DNA of 64,000 nt from Paenibacillus wynnii (GCF_030812855.1 NZ_JAUSTK010000011.1:1-64000), one strand, 5' to 3'; positions 17,748 to 27,107 are shown, counted from the first letter of the stretch. Notes: a model not told the origin generated them from the sequence alone. Made by a program: numbers and translations.

Positions 17748-18152
17748 GTGGATATCCAACTTCTAGTTTCCATGACAGTCTGGACGGTATGTGGCGCGGT
17801 ACTGTTGTTTGTGTTGATGTATGTTGACTCCGTGTTCACCCGATATCACGATTTAGAGGAAATAAAGAACGGCAATATGGCGGTGACCACTCGCTTCGTG
17901 CTGAAGCTATTGGCACAGGCTTACATATTATCGTCCTCGATCTCCGCCTCTTCCAGGCTCAGTGAAGCACTGATTGTCTCTTTGATTTCTTTTTTTCTTT
18001 TGCTTGTACTGGAGAGGACGGTTCGTGTACTGTTGTGGAAATGGGGCAGGATGAATCTGGATCACGGGACCCAGCAGGGCAAAATTGGATACGGCTTAGT
18101 TGCAGGCTCACTGCATATCGCCGGGGCGTTAATAATTTCCTCTTTTTTATAA
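17748..18152 (+). CDS. DUF350 family membrane protein
   Basis: 134 residues from GTG 17748 (SD CTGGAGG). Four membrane segments are visible (about 5-25, 47-65, 70-90 and 112-132), with the DUF350 hallmark LEEIKNGNMAVTTRF after the first helix. Members accompany PspA and DUF4178 proteins; a role in membrane stress is inferred from this context. It is followed 44 bp later by the DUF4178 gene. Confidence 0.75.
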   Translation: MDIQLLVSMTVWTVCGAVLLFVLMYVDSVFTRYHDLEEIKNGNMAVTTRFVLKLLAQAYILSSSISASSRLSEALIVSLISFFLLLVLERTVRVLLWKWGRMNLDHGTQQGKIGYGLVAGSLHIAGALIISSFL

Positions 18153-18196
18153 ATGAGTGACAGCTCGACAAAGCTTACTAGGAAGGTTGATGAAAC

Positions 18197-18703
18197 ATGA
18201 GTATGTGGAAACGTATCGGAAATCTTTTTTCCAAGTCTGAGCCTCCCGCTGTAGAAAAAAGTATGCTGCAATTGGCACCTGGAGATATCTGCGAAGTATC
18301 TCTGGTTACGTATGAGGTGACAGGACGTACCCATAACCGAGGACGTAATGCAGTTGTTCTGACACTTCGCGACGGAATACACATTTCTTATCTGCATATT
18401 GAAGAGCGAGAACAGCTACAATATGGATTGTACAAACCGATAGACGGACGGCTGGATAATCCGGCGGCGGTACCGGCTACACTTGAACTTGATGATCAGG
18501 TGTTTTATTTGGAAGAAGAATACGAAGGTCATGTAGCTGTCTTAGGCCAAACCCCTTTTATGAACGGCGGGGATCAGCATGTATGGCAATATCAGACGGA
18601 TGAATATCGCCTGCTGCGTATAGAATGGCAGAACGGACGCTTTATGTTGTATGAAGGAGAGAAAGTGATCACGGCGGATGTAAAGGTGATTCGGGCTTCT
18701 TAG
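18197..18703 (+). CDS. DUF4178 domain protein
   Basis: 168 residues, soluble, beta-rich. The central part (LQLAPGDICEVSLVTYEVTG to YEGHVAVLG and FMLYEGEKV) fits the DUF4178 domain found beside PspA and DUF350 genes. It starts with a short amphipathic segment MSMWKRIGNLF, which may bring it to the membrane. Third gene of the presumed operon. Assignment by pattern and context. Confidence 0.65.
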   Translation: MSMWKRIGNLFSKSEPPAVEKSMLQLAPGDICEVSLVTYEVTGRTHNRGRNAVVLTLRDGIHISYLHIEEREQLQYGLYKPIDGRLDNPAAVPATLELDDQVFYLEEEYEGHVAVLGQTPFMNGGDQHVWQYQTDEYRLLRIEWQNGRFMLYEGEKVITADVKVIRAS

Positions 18704-18818
18704 TTAGTAAATCATTTTACCGGAAAAGAAAATTTATCGGCTAAAGAATTGGAGCAGCTTAAGATAGCGACAAAGTATACAAACCTTTTATAGGCATAAA
18801 GAGGTTATAAATAAAACG

Positions 18819-18858
18819 AAGCCCATCTGATGAACACGATTAGAAGGGGCTTTTTTTT
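18819..18858 (+). terminator. Intrinsic terminator of the pspA operon
   Basis: AAGCCC and GGGGCTT enclose about 24 bases and are followed by an eight-T run. Confidence 0.7.
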
Positions 18859-18868
18859 AATAATTAAA

Positions 18869-18920
18869 TGACAAAAATCAATAAATGTCACTTGATATAT
18901 GTTATTTGCTGATATATAAT
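18869..18920 (+). promoter_or_regulatory. Promoter with adjacent inverted repeat upstream of the SDR gene
   Basis: TTGATA (18892-18897), 17 bases, TATAAT (18915-18920): a near-consensus sigma-A promoter. Immediately upstream is TGACA, 12 bases, TGTCA (18869-18890), a possible regulator site. Confidence 0.7.
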
Positions 18921-18976
18921 CAACTCAACAGAAAAGTTATGGAGCTTACTATATAAAATTCGAGGGGGTATTAATA

Positions 18977-19720
18977 ATGGAAAACAAATTTACAGGGAAA
19001 GTTGCATTAGTGACAGGCGCCTCGCGTGGGATCGGGCGGATGATAGCCGAAGATCTGGCTCGCCACGGAGCAAAGGTTATCGTGAACTATTCAAGTAATC
19101 CGGCCTCCGCTGAAGAAGTAGTAGAGGGAATTAAGCATAATGGAGGAGAAGCACTGGCAATTCAAGCGGACATAAGCAAGGTGGCAAACATCGAGCAGTT
19201 GTTCCAGAAGACATTAGAAGCCTATGGTCAAGTGGATATTCTCGTTAACAATGCAAGTATTATGATCACTAAGCCCATTGCAAATATGACGGAAGAGGAT
19301 TTCGACAAACAGTTTTCGATAAATGTCAAAGGTACATTTTTTAGCTGTCAGCAAGCTGCGAAGCATATGAATGTGAATGGTCGCATCATAAATTTTTCAA
19401 CTTCTGTTAACGGTCAAATGTTCCCTACCTATAGCGCCTATGCAGGGACAAAGGGAGCTGTGGAGCAAATTACCCGTCAGCTGGCCAAAGAACTTGGCCC
19501 GAAAGGAATTACTATTAATGCGGTGGCTCCAGGGCCTGTTAATACCGAACTTTTCACAGTTGGGAAGACGGCAGAACAAATTACCAGCATCGGGAATATG
19601 AATTCGTTTGGACGTTTGGGTCAACCTGAAGATATTTCAAATGTGGTATTATTCTTGGCTAGCCAGGAATCGCAGTGGGTAACAGGTCAGACGTTGCGTG
19701 TGAATGGAGGATTTGTATAA
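18977..19720 (+). CDS. Short-chain dehydrogenase/reductase (3-oxoacyl reductase-like)
   Basis: 247 residues. Classical SDR: cofactor loop TGASRGIGR (residues 14-22), NNAS in place of NNAG, catalytic Ser in NFSTSVN and Tyr-x3-Lys in YAGTKGA, C-terminal VTGQTLRVNGGF. It uses NAD(P)H; the NYSSNPASAEE stretch after beta-2 suggests NADPH. Substrate unknown. A near-consensus promoter stands upstream and it appears monocistronic. Confidence 0.85.
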   Translation: MENKFTGKVALVTGASRGIGRMIAEDLARHGAKVIVNYSSNPASAEEVVEGIKHNGGEALAIQADISKVANIEQLFQKTLEAYGQVDILVNNASIMITKPIANMTEEDFDKQFSINVKGTFFSCQQAAKHMNVNGRIINFSTSVNGQMFPTYSAYAGTKGAVEQITRQLAKELGPKGITINAVAPGPVNTELFTVGKTAEQITSIGNMNSFGRLGQPEDISNVVLFLASQESQWVTGQTLRVNGGFV

Positions 19721-19793
19721 GAACATAAACTATACTATATAGAAACTCATGTTAAAATAGTGCTGTTGATACAGAACATGAGGAGGAGTGTTA

Positions 19794-21074
19794 ATGCAGA
19801 GGAATCAGGATATGAATAAAGATAAATTCCAGCGCAGAGCGCTTCAGGTCAAAGAGGCACAGGCTAGAGTAACTAACTACGCTAACTTACTCGATGCTGA
19901 GTTCGTGCCGCTGAGTCAAAGCTGTGGGCGTTACTTGGTAGAGACCGTGATAGCACCGCATCCATTTCCTGCTTTTAACCGCTCAGGAATGGATGGATAT
20001 GCATTAATTGCAGCGGACATCGAAGGATGCAGCAGCGAGAATGTAATTTGGCTGCAGGTAGTGGACAATATTCCTTGTGGTGCTGTACCCTCAGTGGAGA
20101 TTAGTAGTGGTAAAGCGGCAAGAATTATGACTGGAGCTCAGGTTCCCGGCGGTGCAGATACGGTTGTCATGCTGGAAGTAACAGAGACGCGAGAGACGGA
20201 CGGAACCACTTATGTGGGCATTCGCAAGGCGCAGGCCGCAGGTCGCAACATTACACCGCTCGGTTTTGAACTCAGTCCGGACGAGCCTGTTCTGGCGGCG
20301 GGTACCTTAATCTCGGCAGGAGACATCGCAGTTCTGGCGGCCTTTGGGATTCATACCGTGAAGGTACATCGCCGGCCTAAAGTCGGTATCTTTGCTACCG
20401 GAACTGAATTGCTGGAGGTGCATGAGCCCTTGCAGCCTGGTAAGATCCGCAACAGCAATTCGCCTATGCTGGAGGCACTGGTAAGAGAGGCAGGGGGAGA
20501 ACCCGTCCTTCTGGGTGCAATTGTTGATGATTTGGAGCTCGCAAGGAGCAAGGTGCAAATGGCTATGGAAACATATGATTTCGTCATTACCACTGGAGGG
20601 GTATCCGTAGGAGATTATGACGTAATGGGCGATTTGGTACGCGAACAGAGTACTGAAATGTTATTCAATAAAGTAACAATGAGACCGGGGAGTGTAACTA
20701 CGGCGGCTGTTCGTGGTGGCAAGCTTCTGCTTGCATTATCCGGCAACCCGGGAGCCTGTTTCGTCGGGTTTCAATTATTTGCCCGCCCAGTGATTGGCTT
20801 GATGCAAGGAGCTCTATTTCCCTATTTACCGGAATGGACCGCTACGCTTGGTAAGGATTATTCAAAAGTCAATAATTACACCCGGTTTGTGCGAGCCCGT
20901 CTGGAAATCCGCGAGGGAGCCCTCTATGCATATCCCGCAAGTATTGACGAATCATCTGTGATGGTTACCATCAAAGACAGTAATTGCCTTATTGTAGTAC
21001 CTCCCGAGGAGCGGGGATTAACCGCAGGAGCTAAGGTGACTGTGATTAAGCTCCCAGGAGTAATCGAGAGTTAA
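19794..21074 (+). CDS. moeA: Molybdopterin molybdenumtransferase MoeA
   Basis: About 426 residues from ATG 19794 behind AGGAGGAG. It inserts molybdate into adenylylated molybdopterin in cofactor synthesis. Motifs: HPFPAFNRSGMDGYAL near the N-terminus, GKAARIMTGAQVPGGADTVV, VGIFATGTELLE, TTGGVSVGDYD (catalytic loop), MRPGSVT, LSGNPGACFVGF. It is followed closely by mobB, the usual partner in molybdenum cofactor maturation. Confidence 0.93.
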   Translation: MQRNQDMNKDKFQRRALQVKEAQARVTNYANLLDAEFVPLSQSCGRYLVETVIAPHPFPAFNRSGMDGYALIAADIEGCSSENVIWLQVVDNIPCGAVPSVEISSGKAARIMTGAQVPGGADTVVMLEVTETRETDGTTYVGIRKAQAAGRNITPLGFELSPDEPVLAAGTLISAGDIAVLAAFGIHTVKVHRRPKVGIFATGTELLEVHEPLQPGKIRNSNSPMLEALVREAGGEPVLLGAIVDDLELARSKVQMAMETYDFVITTGGVSVGDYDVMGDLVREQSTEMLFNKVTMRPGSVTTAAVRGGKLLLALSGNPGACFVGFQLFARPVIGLMQGALFPYLPEWTATLGKDYSKVNNYTRFVRARLEIREGALYAYPASIDESSVMVTIKDSNCLIVVPPEERGLTAGAKVTVIKLPGVIES

Positions 21075-21085
21075 AGGAAAGTAGA

Positions 21086-21115
21086 CGATGCGTATGATAT
21101 CGATGCGTATGATAT
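21086..21115. repeat. Perfect 15-bp tandem repeat between moeA and mobB
   Basis: CGATGCGTATGATAT is present twice in direct succession. The second copy ends at the first possible start codon of mobB, so copy-number change could alter spacing. Confidence 0.85.
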
Positions 21116-21134
21116 GTTAGAGGCGGGTGATAGG

Positions 21135-21704
21135 GTGAGAAAGAGGAAGGCAACAAGAGGGAGAGGCATACGCCGAATACATCAGGCACCTGAAACCCCT
21201 CATACAACATCAATCTGGCAGATCGTAGGCTACAAAAACAGTGGTAAAACCACACTGGTATGCGCCCTAATCGAACGACTGCGACATCATGGTTATACGG
21301 TGGCCGTAATTAAGCACGATCACCACGGGTTTGAAATAGATCATCCTCACACCGATACCTGGCGTCAAAGAGAAGCGGGTGCATCAGCCGTTGCCATTAC
21401 CAACAGCATGCGGACGGCAAGAATCGAAGAGCAGGGAAGCGGGCTGCAGGAACTGGTTGAATCTTTTCAAAGCTATGACTATATATTGGTCGAGGGTTTT
21501 AAGAATGAGAATTATCCCAAACTAGTGCTTATTCATGAAAAAGAAGGGCTGGAACTGTTATCGTTAACAGCTGTTTCTGCAGTGGTGGTTTGGGAATCCA
21601 TGTGGAGTTCAGTAGATTTACTCAGGCCATCGGAGATGCCGCAATATGACATCAACGACATTTCTGCGATCGCTCTACATTTGAACCGACAACGGGATAT
21701 ATAG
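21135..21704 (+). CDS. mobB: Molybdopterin-guanine dinucleotide biosynthesis adapter MobB
   Basis: About 189 residues. GTP-binding MobB fold with Walker A GYKNSGKTTLV close to the N-terminus, AVIKHDHHGFEIDHPHTDTWR, and EGFKNENYPKLVLI. The GTG at 21135 is preferred over ATG 21114, which has no SD. It assists MobA in attaching GMP to molybdopterin; MobA is not in the window. Probably cotranscribed with moeA. The N-terminal 20 residues are basic and lie outside the family core. Confidence 0.88.
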   Translation: MRKRKATRGRGIRRIHQAPETPHTTSIWQIVGYKNSGKTTLVCALIERLRHHGYTVAVIKHDHHGFEIDHPHTDTWRQREAGASAVAITNSMRTARIEEQGSGLQELVESFQSYDYILVEGFKNENYPKLVLIHEKEGLELLSLTAVSAVVVWESMWSSVDLLRPSEMPQYDINDISAIALHLNRQRDI

Positions 21705-21708
21705 AAAA

Positions 21709-21743
21709 CTTTCATCATATGAAAAATTCACAATAGAAAACCT
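21709..21743. repeat. TTTCAT-ATGAAA dispersed repeat, copy 1
   Basis: TTTCATCATATGAAA, continuing AATTCACAATAGAAAACC. The same unit follows the flavodoxin gene at 36615 and its truncated copy at 44053. TTTCAT and ATGAAA form a hairpin. Confidence 0.7.
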
Positions 21744-21791
21744 CATAAATCATCGTTCCACCCTAAATGCAACGTCCTGTAACCCATTCGT

Positions 21792-21838
21792 AAAAAGAGG
21801 CAGCCCCAACAAAGTCCATGATGGACGAAATGGGGCTG
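21792..21838 (-). terminator. Terminator of the xerS-like gene
   Basis: On the minus strand CAGCCCCA pairs with TGGGGCTG, with an inner GTCCA and TGGAC stem, then CCTCTTTTT. Confidence 0.75.
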
Positions 21839-21865
21839 TTGTGTGTTGCGCGATATAGAAGATAA

Positions 21866-22948
21866 TTAATTATCCAAACGGCGTTCAATCGCATGAGACA
21901 TCGTTTTATCCGTTAGATGTGCGTATACCTCGGTAGTTTCTGTTGAAGCGTGCCCCAACTGCTCCTTAGTTTTATAAATATCATTTTGCAAATAATAGTC
22001 CGTTGCGAAGGAATGGCGCAGCTTGTGTACGGTAAGATAAGGCTTGCCAAATCGCTTAGCATATTTAATGATCATTTCTTGTATCGCTCGTTTTGTCATA
22101 CGTTTACCTTCAGATTGTCCATTGGGCAAGGTTATGAATAATGCCTTTTCTTTCTTCGGCGTTTTGTACCGGGTTTGCCGGAGGCTTAGGTATAACGACA
22201 ATTCATCTTTTGCTTGCTCCCGGAAATAGACAGGGGTTTTGAATGTTTCATCGTTATGGCCTTTACGGAATACATATAACAGCTTGTTCCCAAAATCCAG
22301 ATCATCCACATTAAGATTCACGACCTCAGAAACACGCAAGCCGGAGTTCAGAATAAGACTAACAATACAAGCGTCCCGCTCCCGATTTAATTGAAAAGAA
22401 TAGTAAGCTTGCTTGTTGTTCATCACGTCGACTCCGTAACCCTCTAGAATATAACCCACGAACTCGAGCAGCTCGTCCTCCTCCAGAATCTTACCTTTGA
22501 GCTTGGCGGCGGTATCTTTAGGTTTATGTATACGCTTAATCTCAACCTTAGCCATCACATTTCGTTTAAGCATTGGATAAAAATTCTCATCTTCAGCAAT
22601 CTGACTTAGATAATGAAATAAAGAACGTAAAGCAGACAGTTTACGGGATACTGTAATTTTGGTGTTCGTTCCTTCAATTCGAGTCATAAGGTGCAACCGG
22701 TATCCGACTACGCTGTCCATATGGAGGATCTCTAAATCGTGCAAAGTTATCTCAGTATCTTTGGTGGCTTGTGTAAGTCCTTCAGCACGCAACCAGCCGA
22801 AAAAGGACTCATAATCCCTTAGATATTCAAGCAGGGTAGAGGGTGAAAGGTCAGGCAGCTTATAATCTATGAATTGCTGTACAAAATTGGGCATATACGG
22901 CAGCTTTTGTTCCAGCTTGATGCGGTCGCTATTCTTTTGAATACTCAT
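21866..22948 (-). CDS. xerS: Tyrosine recombinase, XerS-like
   Basis: 360 residues. N-terminal SAM-like DNA-binding domain (about 20-145) and C-terminal catalytic domain with Arg205 (GLRVSEVV), His308 and Arg311 (HKLRHSFAT), His333 (LGHAST) and nucleophile Tyr342 (VYAHLT). The start MSIQKNSDRIKLEQKLPYMP and the length fit XerS-annotated recombinases of Firmicutes rather than the ~300-residue XerC/XerD. It could act in chromosome dimer resolution or on the dif-like sites seen elsewhere in this window. ATG behind AAAAGGTG. Confidence 0.85.
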   Translation of the reverse strand: MSIQKNSDRIKLEQKLPYMPNFVQQFIDYKLPDLSPSTLLEYLRDYESFFGWLRAEGLTQATKDTEITLHDLEILHMDSVVGYRLHLMTRIEGTNTKITVSRKLSALRSLFHYLSQIAEDENFYPMLKRNVMAKVEIKRIHKPKDTAAKLKGKILEEDELLEFVGYILEGYGVDVMNNKQAYYSFQLNRERDACIVSLILNSGLRVSEVVNLNVDDLDFGNKLLYVFRKGHNDETFKTPVYFREQAKDELSLYLSLRQTRYKTPKKEKALFITLPNGQSEGKRMTKRAIQEMIIKYAKRFGKPYLTVHKLRHSFATDYYLQNDIYKTKEQLGHASTETTEVYAHLTDKTMSHAIERRLDN

Positions 22949-23110
22949 GGGGCTTCACCTTTTTCGTTGTAGGAATAAAGATTCTTTCTTTATCTTATCA
23001 TGTTTTATAAGAGTTCTTGTCCAGTTATATCAAAAGTTCATACTACAATGATATTCACCCATGGTAAAATAATCCTGAATACCAATTAAACTAGGAATAG
23101 GAGCTGGGAC

Positions 23111-23656
23111 ATGCTGATCAGAATACTGAAGTCTATTAAAATTAGGATACAGAACAAAATCAATCCAAAAACAGAATTGGAGATCCTAAAAGAACGCGGG
23201 TTAAAATACGGAAAAAACTTTAATTTTTTTAATAGTCATATCGATTTTGGACATTGCTGGCTTATTGAAATTGGCGACGATGTTACTATAACAAACAGTG
23301 CGATCCTGGCCCACGATGCCAGTACGAAGCTATATTTTAACAAGTCCAAAATAGGAAGAGTGAAGATTGGGAATAGAGTATTTATCGGGTTTGGCAGCGT
23401 GATTTTGTGTAATGTAACTATTGGCGATGATGTTATCGTTGCAGCCGGATCAATAGTAACCAAATCAATTACGGACGGATGTATTGTTGCAGGCAATCCC
23501 GCTAGAGTAATTGGAGAAACTTCAGACTTTTTAGATAAGCATAAGAAAAACCTGGAAGAAAAACATGTCTATGATACCTATTGGCCACATAAAAACCAGC
23601 AGCAGATTGACACAATTATAAGGGAACTGGATGGAGACTTTGGCTATGATGAATAG
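23111..23656 (+). CDS. Hexapeptide-repeat (left-handed beta-helix) acyltransferase
   Basis: 181 residues. The hexapeptide repeats run from about residue 55 to 135 (IGDDVTITNSAIL, VKIGNRVFIGFGSVIL, NVTIGDDVIVAAGSIVTKSI) and end VAGNPARVIGE, as in maltose/galactoside acetyltransferases and capsule-type O-acetyltransferases. It transfers an acetyl group from acetyl-CoA, probably to a sugar. The N-terminus is basic and helical. Stand-alone gene; no glycan cluster nearby to fix the substrate. Confidence 0.8.
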   Translation: MLIRILKSIKIRIQNKINPKTELEILKERGLKYGKNFNFFNSHIDFGHCWLIEIGDDVTITNSAILAHDASTKLYFNKSKIGRVKIGNRVFIGFGSVILCNVTIGDDVIVAAGSIVTKSITDGCIVAGNPARVIGETSDFLDKHKKNLEEKHVYDTYWPHKNQQQIDTIIRELDGDFGYDE

Positions 23657-23774
23657 TTGTGTATCCTAACGATTATTAAGGAAACGATTTTTGTGATAAA
23701 ATACTACCAGTTAAGTATTCTCCAAGCCACGGAATATTCAATTACAAACATCCGCACTCAGACAGAGGTGAACT

Positions 23775-24284
23775 ATGGAGCTTAGTTTAGAACTGGTTAC
23801 CAAGGAACGAAAGCATATTATCAGCAAGCTGATGCAGTTTTACCTGTATGATTTTACCCGTTATCTGGATTTCGATTTGAATCAGGAGGGAGTTTTCCCG
23901 TCCTATCCCGGATTGGAATCTTATTGGTATAGCGGAAATAATAAATACCCGTTCTTGATTATTGCAGATGGTAATTTTGCCGGGTTTGCTCTAGTAGATC
24001 GCTTGCTTCACAATCCTGAAGGACAGTTCTATATGACCGAGTTTTTTGTGATGCAAAAATACCGTCGTTCAGGCGTTGGTACATGGGCTGCACACAGTCT
24101 GTTCGATATGTTCCCGGGGGACTGGAAGGTATCGCAGATTCGTGCGAATTCAGCTGCCCGTGATTTTTGGCATCGGGTAATTGGCAACTATGCGAAGAGT
24201 ACTTTTCAAGAACGGTTCAATCCACAGCAGGGGAATCCTAGTCAGTATTTCAGTACGTTACCACCCAATAGACTCAAACAATAA
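23775..24284 (+). CDS. GNAT family N-acetyltransferase
   Basis: 169 residues. GNAT fold with the acetyl-CoA loop in EFFVMQKYRRSGVGTWAAH (about residues 95-113) and the C-terminal NSAARDFWHRVIG. Substrate unknown. The following methyltransferase gene starts 16 bp downstream, so the two are probably cotranscribed. Confidence 0.78.
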   Translation: MELSLELVTKERKHIISKLMQFYLYDFTRYLDFDLNQEGVFPSYPGLESYWYSGNNKYPFLIIADGNFAGFALVDRLLHNPEGQFYMTEFFVMQKYRRSGVGTWAAHSLFDMFPGDWKVSQIRANSAARDFWHRVIGNYAKSTFQERFNPQQGNPSQYFSTLPPNRLKQ

Positions 24285-24300
24285 GGAGCGCGCACGAACT

Positions 24301-25050
24301 ATGGAGCAAGATCAATTTTCTTATATCGGACATTCCCGCCACAAATTCAACAATCCTATGTCTGAGGCCAAGCTAGATCAGGTTCTTTCGCTGTTACAGT
24401 TAGAAGCAGACGCACATGTCCTTGAAATAGGCTCGGGACAAGGAGAGCTGTCTAGACGCTTGGTTCATCAGTATAATACCGAGCTCCATGCCGTAGAGAT
24501 TAGTACATATGCAATAGAGGAGGCTAAGAAACGCACCTCTGAGAATGCACCGGAGTCACGTATACATTGGATACAACAAGATGCCGCTACCTACCTTTCG
24601 AGCGTAGAAGATGGGTTTTATGATGTGGCTATTTGCGTTGCAGCTTGTCATGCCCTTGGAAGTATGGAAGGAACACTGCGCCAGCTTTCTAGGGTGGTTC
24701 GCCCTGGAGGAAGTATTTTGATCGGGGAAGGATATTGGAAAAAGAAACCGGATCCGTCCTATTTGGGAGCTCTGGGTTCAGAAGAGAATGAACTGCTGCG
24801 TTATGATTCTACTGTTCTTTTGGGTGAGCGTTTTGGACTAACTCCACTATGGGCTTCCGTAGCTAGTGAAGATGATTGGGATCGGTTTGAATGGAATTAC
24901 AGTCTGGCGATTGAACAATACTGTCAGAACCATCCGGAGGATCCTAACATCAAGGAAATGCGGAACAAAATATGTGATTGGCGCCGTACTTACCTGACCT
25001 GGGGTCGGGAAACACTAGGCTTCGGATTGTTTTTATACCGTAATGTGTGA
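24301..25050 (+). CDS. SAM-dependent methyltransferase
   Basis: About 249 residues from ATG 24301 (AAGGAG at 24283-24288). Class I methyltransferase: motif I HVLEIGSGQGELSRRLV (about 40-56), acidic end of beta-2 LHAVEIS, motif II-like YDVAICVAACHALG, and VVRPGGSILIGEGYW. The family resembles UbiE/Methyltransf_25 proteins acting on small molecules. Probably in one transcript with the upstream acetyltransferase. Confidence 0.8.
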   Translation: MEQDQFSYIGHSRHKFNNPMSEAKLDQVLSLLQLEADAHVLEIGSGQGELSRRLVHQYNTELHAVEISTYAIEEAKKRTSENAPESRIHWIQQDAATYLSSVEDGFYDVAICVAACHALGSMEGTLRQLSRVVRPGGSILIGEGYWKKKPDPSYLGALGSEENELLRYDSTVLLGERFGLTPLWASVASEDDWDRFEWNYSLAIEQYCQNHPEDPNIKEMRNKICDWRRTYLTWGRETLGFGLFLYRNV

Positions 25051-25083
25051 CATTAGAGCGTACTAATTATAGGGGCTGATGAC

Positions 25084-25857
25084 TTGTACTTACCTTCATT
25101 TAAACTTACAGGAAAAACTGCGTTAGTAACAGGAGCTGGAAAAGGAATAGGACGAGCTTTGGCAATAGGTCTGGCAGAGGCCGGTTGCAATGTAGCCTTA
25201 GTCTCCAGAACCTTAAGTGATTTGCAGGAAACTGCTGCATTAATCTCAGAGCATACCTCAGCACATAGCTATTGTTATCCTGCTGATGTAAGTCAACGTG
25301 ATCAAATGGAGGAAGTGTTCACACGCCTCGCGGCAGATGCTGGCCGATTGGATATACTTGTTAATAATGCAGGGATGAATATCCGTACACCTGCACTTGA
25401 GGTTACAGACCTTGAATGGGAGACCATTGTGGGTACAAATCTGAAGTCCGCGTTAATTGCTTCACAACTAGCAGCGAGAGTGATGAAGGAGCAGGGCGGA
25501 GGCAGTATTATTAATATCTCTTCCGTAGCCGGCCACACGGCGCTGCGTACAGGAGTGGTATACGGTTCGACCAAGGCGGCACTCATACAGATGACCAAAA
25601 ATCTGGCATTGGAGTGGGGAGACTATGGTATTCGTGTGAATGCAGTAGGTCCATGGTATTTCCGCACCCCGCTAACGGAAAAGCTGCTCGCTGATGAACA
25701 ATATTTGAAACGGATACTGGATCGCACTCCGCTGGGTCGTATTGGAAGCCTGGAGGAGTTAGTAGGGCCGGTAGTCTTCCTGTCATCTGATGCAGCTAAT
25801 TATGTTACAGGACAAACGCTGTTGGTGGATGGTGGCATGAGCATATTTGGCTTCTGA
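25084..25857 (+). CDS. Short-chain dehydrogenase, gluconate 5-dehydrogenase-like
   Basis: 257 residues from a TTG start with AGGGG upstream. SDR motifs: TGAGKGIGRAL (17-27), NNAGMN, Ser in NISSVAG, YGSTKAAL catalytic Tyr/Lys, and VTGQTLLVDGGM. The N-terminal LPSFKLTGKTALVTGAGKG resembles gluconate 5-dehydrogenases and tropinone reductase-like SDRs. It starts 33 bp after the methyltransferase gene. Substrate is not readable. Confidence 0.82.
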   Translation: MYLPSFKLTGKTALVTGAGKGIGRALAIGLAEAGCNVALVSRTLSDLQETAALISEHTSAHSYCYPADVSQRDQMEEVFTRLAADAGRLDILVNNAGMNIRTPALEVTDLEWETIVGTNLKSALIASQLAARVMKEQGGGSIINISSVAGHTALRTGVVYGSTKAALIQMTKNLALEWGDYGIRVNAVGPWYFRTPLTEKLLADEQYLKRILDRTPLGRIGSLEELVGPVVFLSSDAANYVTGQTLLVDGGMSIFGF

Positions 25858-25920
25858 TTTTCAGCTATTTAGCGCAACATTTGTCAATTCCCAGCGTCTG
25901 GTAATTGAGGTGATTACGAG

Positions 25921-26943
25921 ATGCAGAATAAGAAAGTGTTATTGTCCATTGGATGTGTATTGATTATAGCCACATTAAACTCTGGCTGCCAAGGTGATCT
26001 CTCAGATGTTAGCAAGGGCTCAAAGGGTGAGGCAGCCATACCAACAGGAGCAGCAATTGTCGTACAAGCTACAACTACACCGCTAGAAACGTCTGTGACA
26101 ACTCCAGAAGTCAAGGCGTCAGACGCACCAAAGGCAAAGTCAGTATCCTTATTTGAAGAACAAATTCCGGATTTTGATGGTTCCGGACGTGGTTATATAG
26201 TGGATGGGAATGAACTCCAGACAGAATTTTTGGTGCATAAAATATTGCCGCTTGGACTCTTTATGCCTGAGACTATGTTGCGTTTCGATTTGAATGGTGG
26301 AACGGCATGGGGATCTGAAGATAAACAGAACTATATCACCATTGTAGGTGCTACTGACGCAACACGGTTGCCTACAATCACTGGCGAAGATCCAACACTC
26401 AGCAAATATAAAGAGTACTTGGGTAACTATGTGGATGGAGAGGGAACTATCGACGTTTTCTCTTTTGTGGCAAAAGGTCAATCCTATCGGGCATTGATCC
26501 GAACAAATGCTGACCAGCGAGCGTATCTGCGGCCTCTTTTTATGGATATGATTCGTGATATTCACTACTTGGAAAAGAGAGCTGCTTTAGTTGCCGGTGT
26601 GTTCGTCAAAGAGCCCGAAATGGAGGACCTCAAAGAAAAGAAGCAGATATTAACAGAAGTTATGCGCTGCTTGGAGGCACTCGTATCAAAAGATAAAGAA
26701 AAATTTAATTCAACTCTATATTACACCGGTGAAGGAGACAGGCTGCAATATTGGATTGATAATAATAACATTTTTCGATTCAATGAGCTTATCTATGAGA
26801 AACAAGCGAATGACTCAAAACGAGTCATGTTTTATGTGAATTATGAACAAATGACTTCAGAGGGGTATTATTCAGAACGGACAGTTTCAATTCCTTTATT
26901 GCGTAACAAGCAAGGTGAATGGAAGGTCGCAGACATCGATTAA
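25921..26943 (+). CDS. Lipoprotein of unknown function
   Basis: 340 residues. Signal peptide with lipobox LNSGC (Cys23), followed by a Ser/Thr/Pro-rich linker to about residue 75, so it is anchored outside the membrane. The folded part (80-340) ends with a module NKQGEWKVADID, reminiscent of small NTF2/DUF4878-like extracellular domains, but I do not assign a family. It ends 40 bp before dif-like site A. Confidence 0.7.
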   Translation: MQNKKVLLSIGCVLIIATLNSGCQGDLSDVSKGSKGEAAIPTGAAIVVQATTTPLETSVTTPEVKASDAPKAKSVSLFEEQIPDFDGSGRGYIVDGNELQTEFLVHKILPLGLFMPETMLRFDLNGGTAWGSEDKQNYITIVGATDATRLPTITGEDPTLSKYKEYLGNYVDGEGTIDVFSFVAKGQSYRALIRTNADQRAYLRPLFMDMIRDIHYLEKRAALVAGVFVKEPEMEDLKEKKQILTEVMRCLEALVSKDKEKFNSTLYYTGEGDRLQYWIDNNNIFRFNELIYEKQANDSKRVMFYVNYEQMTSEGYYSERTVSIPLLRNKQGEWKVADID

Positions 26944-26983
26944 TTTAATGATGAAATCGTAGGAAATGAAGTTTCTAAATATA

Positions 26984-27011
26984 AGTTAACATAATATTAA
27001 TTATGTTAACT
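26984..27011. repeat. dif-like palindrome, site A
   Basis: Left arm AGTTAACATAA, six-base spacer TATTAA, right arm TTATGTTAACT: 11-6-11, the geometry of chromosomal dif. Both arms are XerD-type half-sites in inverted orientation. Perfect pairing extends two more bases on each side (26982-27013). One of four copies in the window. It marks the start of the accessory region. No GC stem or T-tract, so not a terminator. Confidence 0.75.
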
Positions 27012-27107
27012 TATTGGTCGTTAAGAACCCAATAACACATTAAAGCTAATATAGATAGTAGCGAATACCCGTAGCTAAATTTTGTAACTGAAAGGAAGTA
27101 TTCCATA

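Noticed and set aside
21866..22948. XerS-like gene as a prophage integrase
   Set aside because: No phage genes or tRNA attachment site flank it; length and N-terminus fit the XerS type.
26982..27013. Palindromes A-D as transcription terminators
   Set aside because: Arms are AT-rich without a GC stem and no T-tract follows; conserved 11-6-11 spacing fits a recombinase site better.
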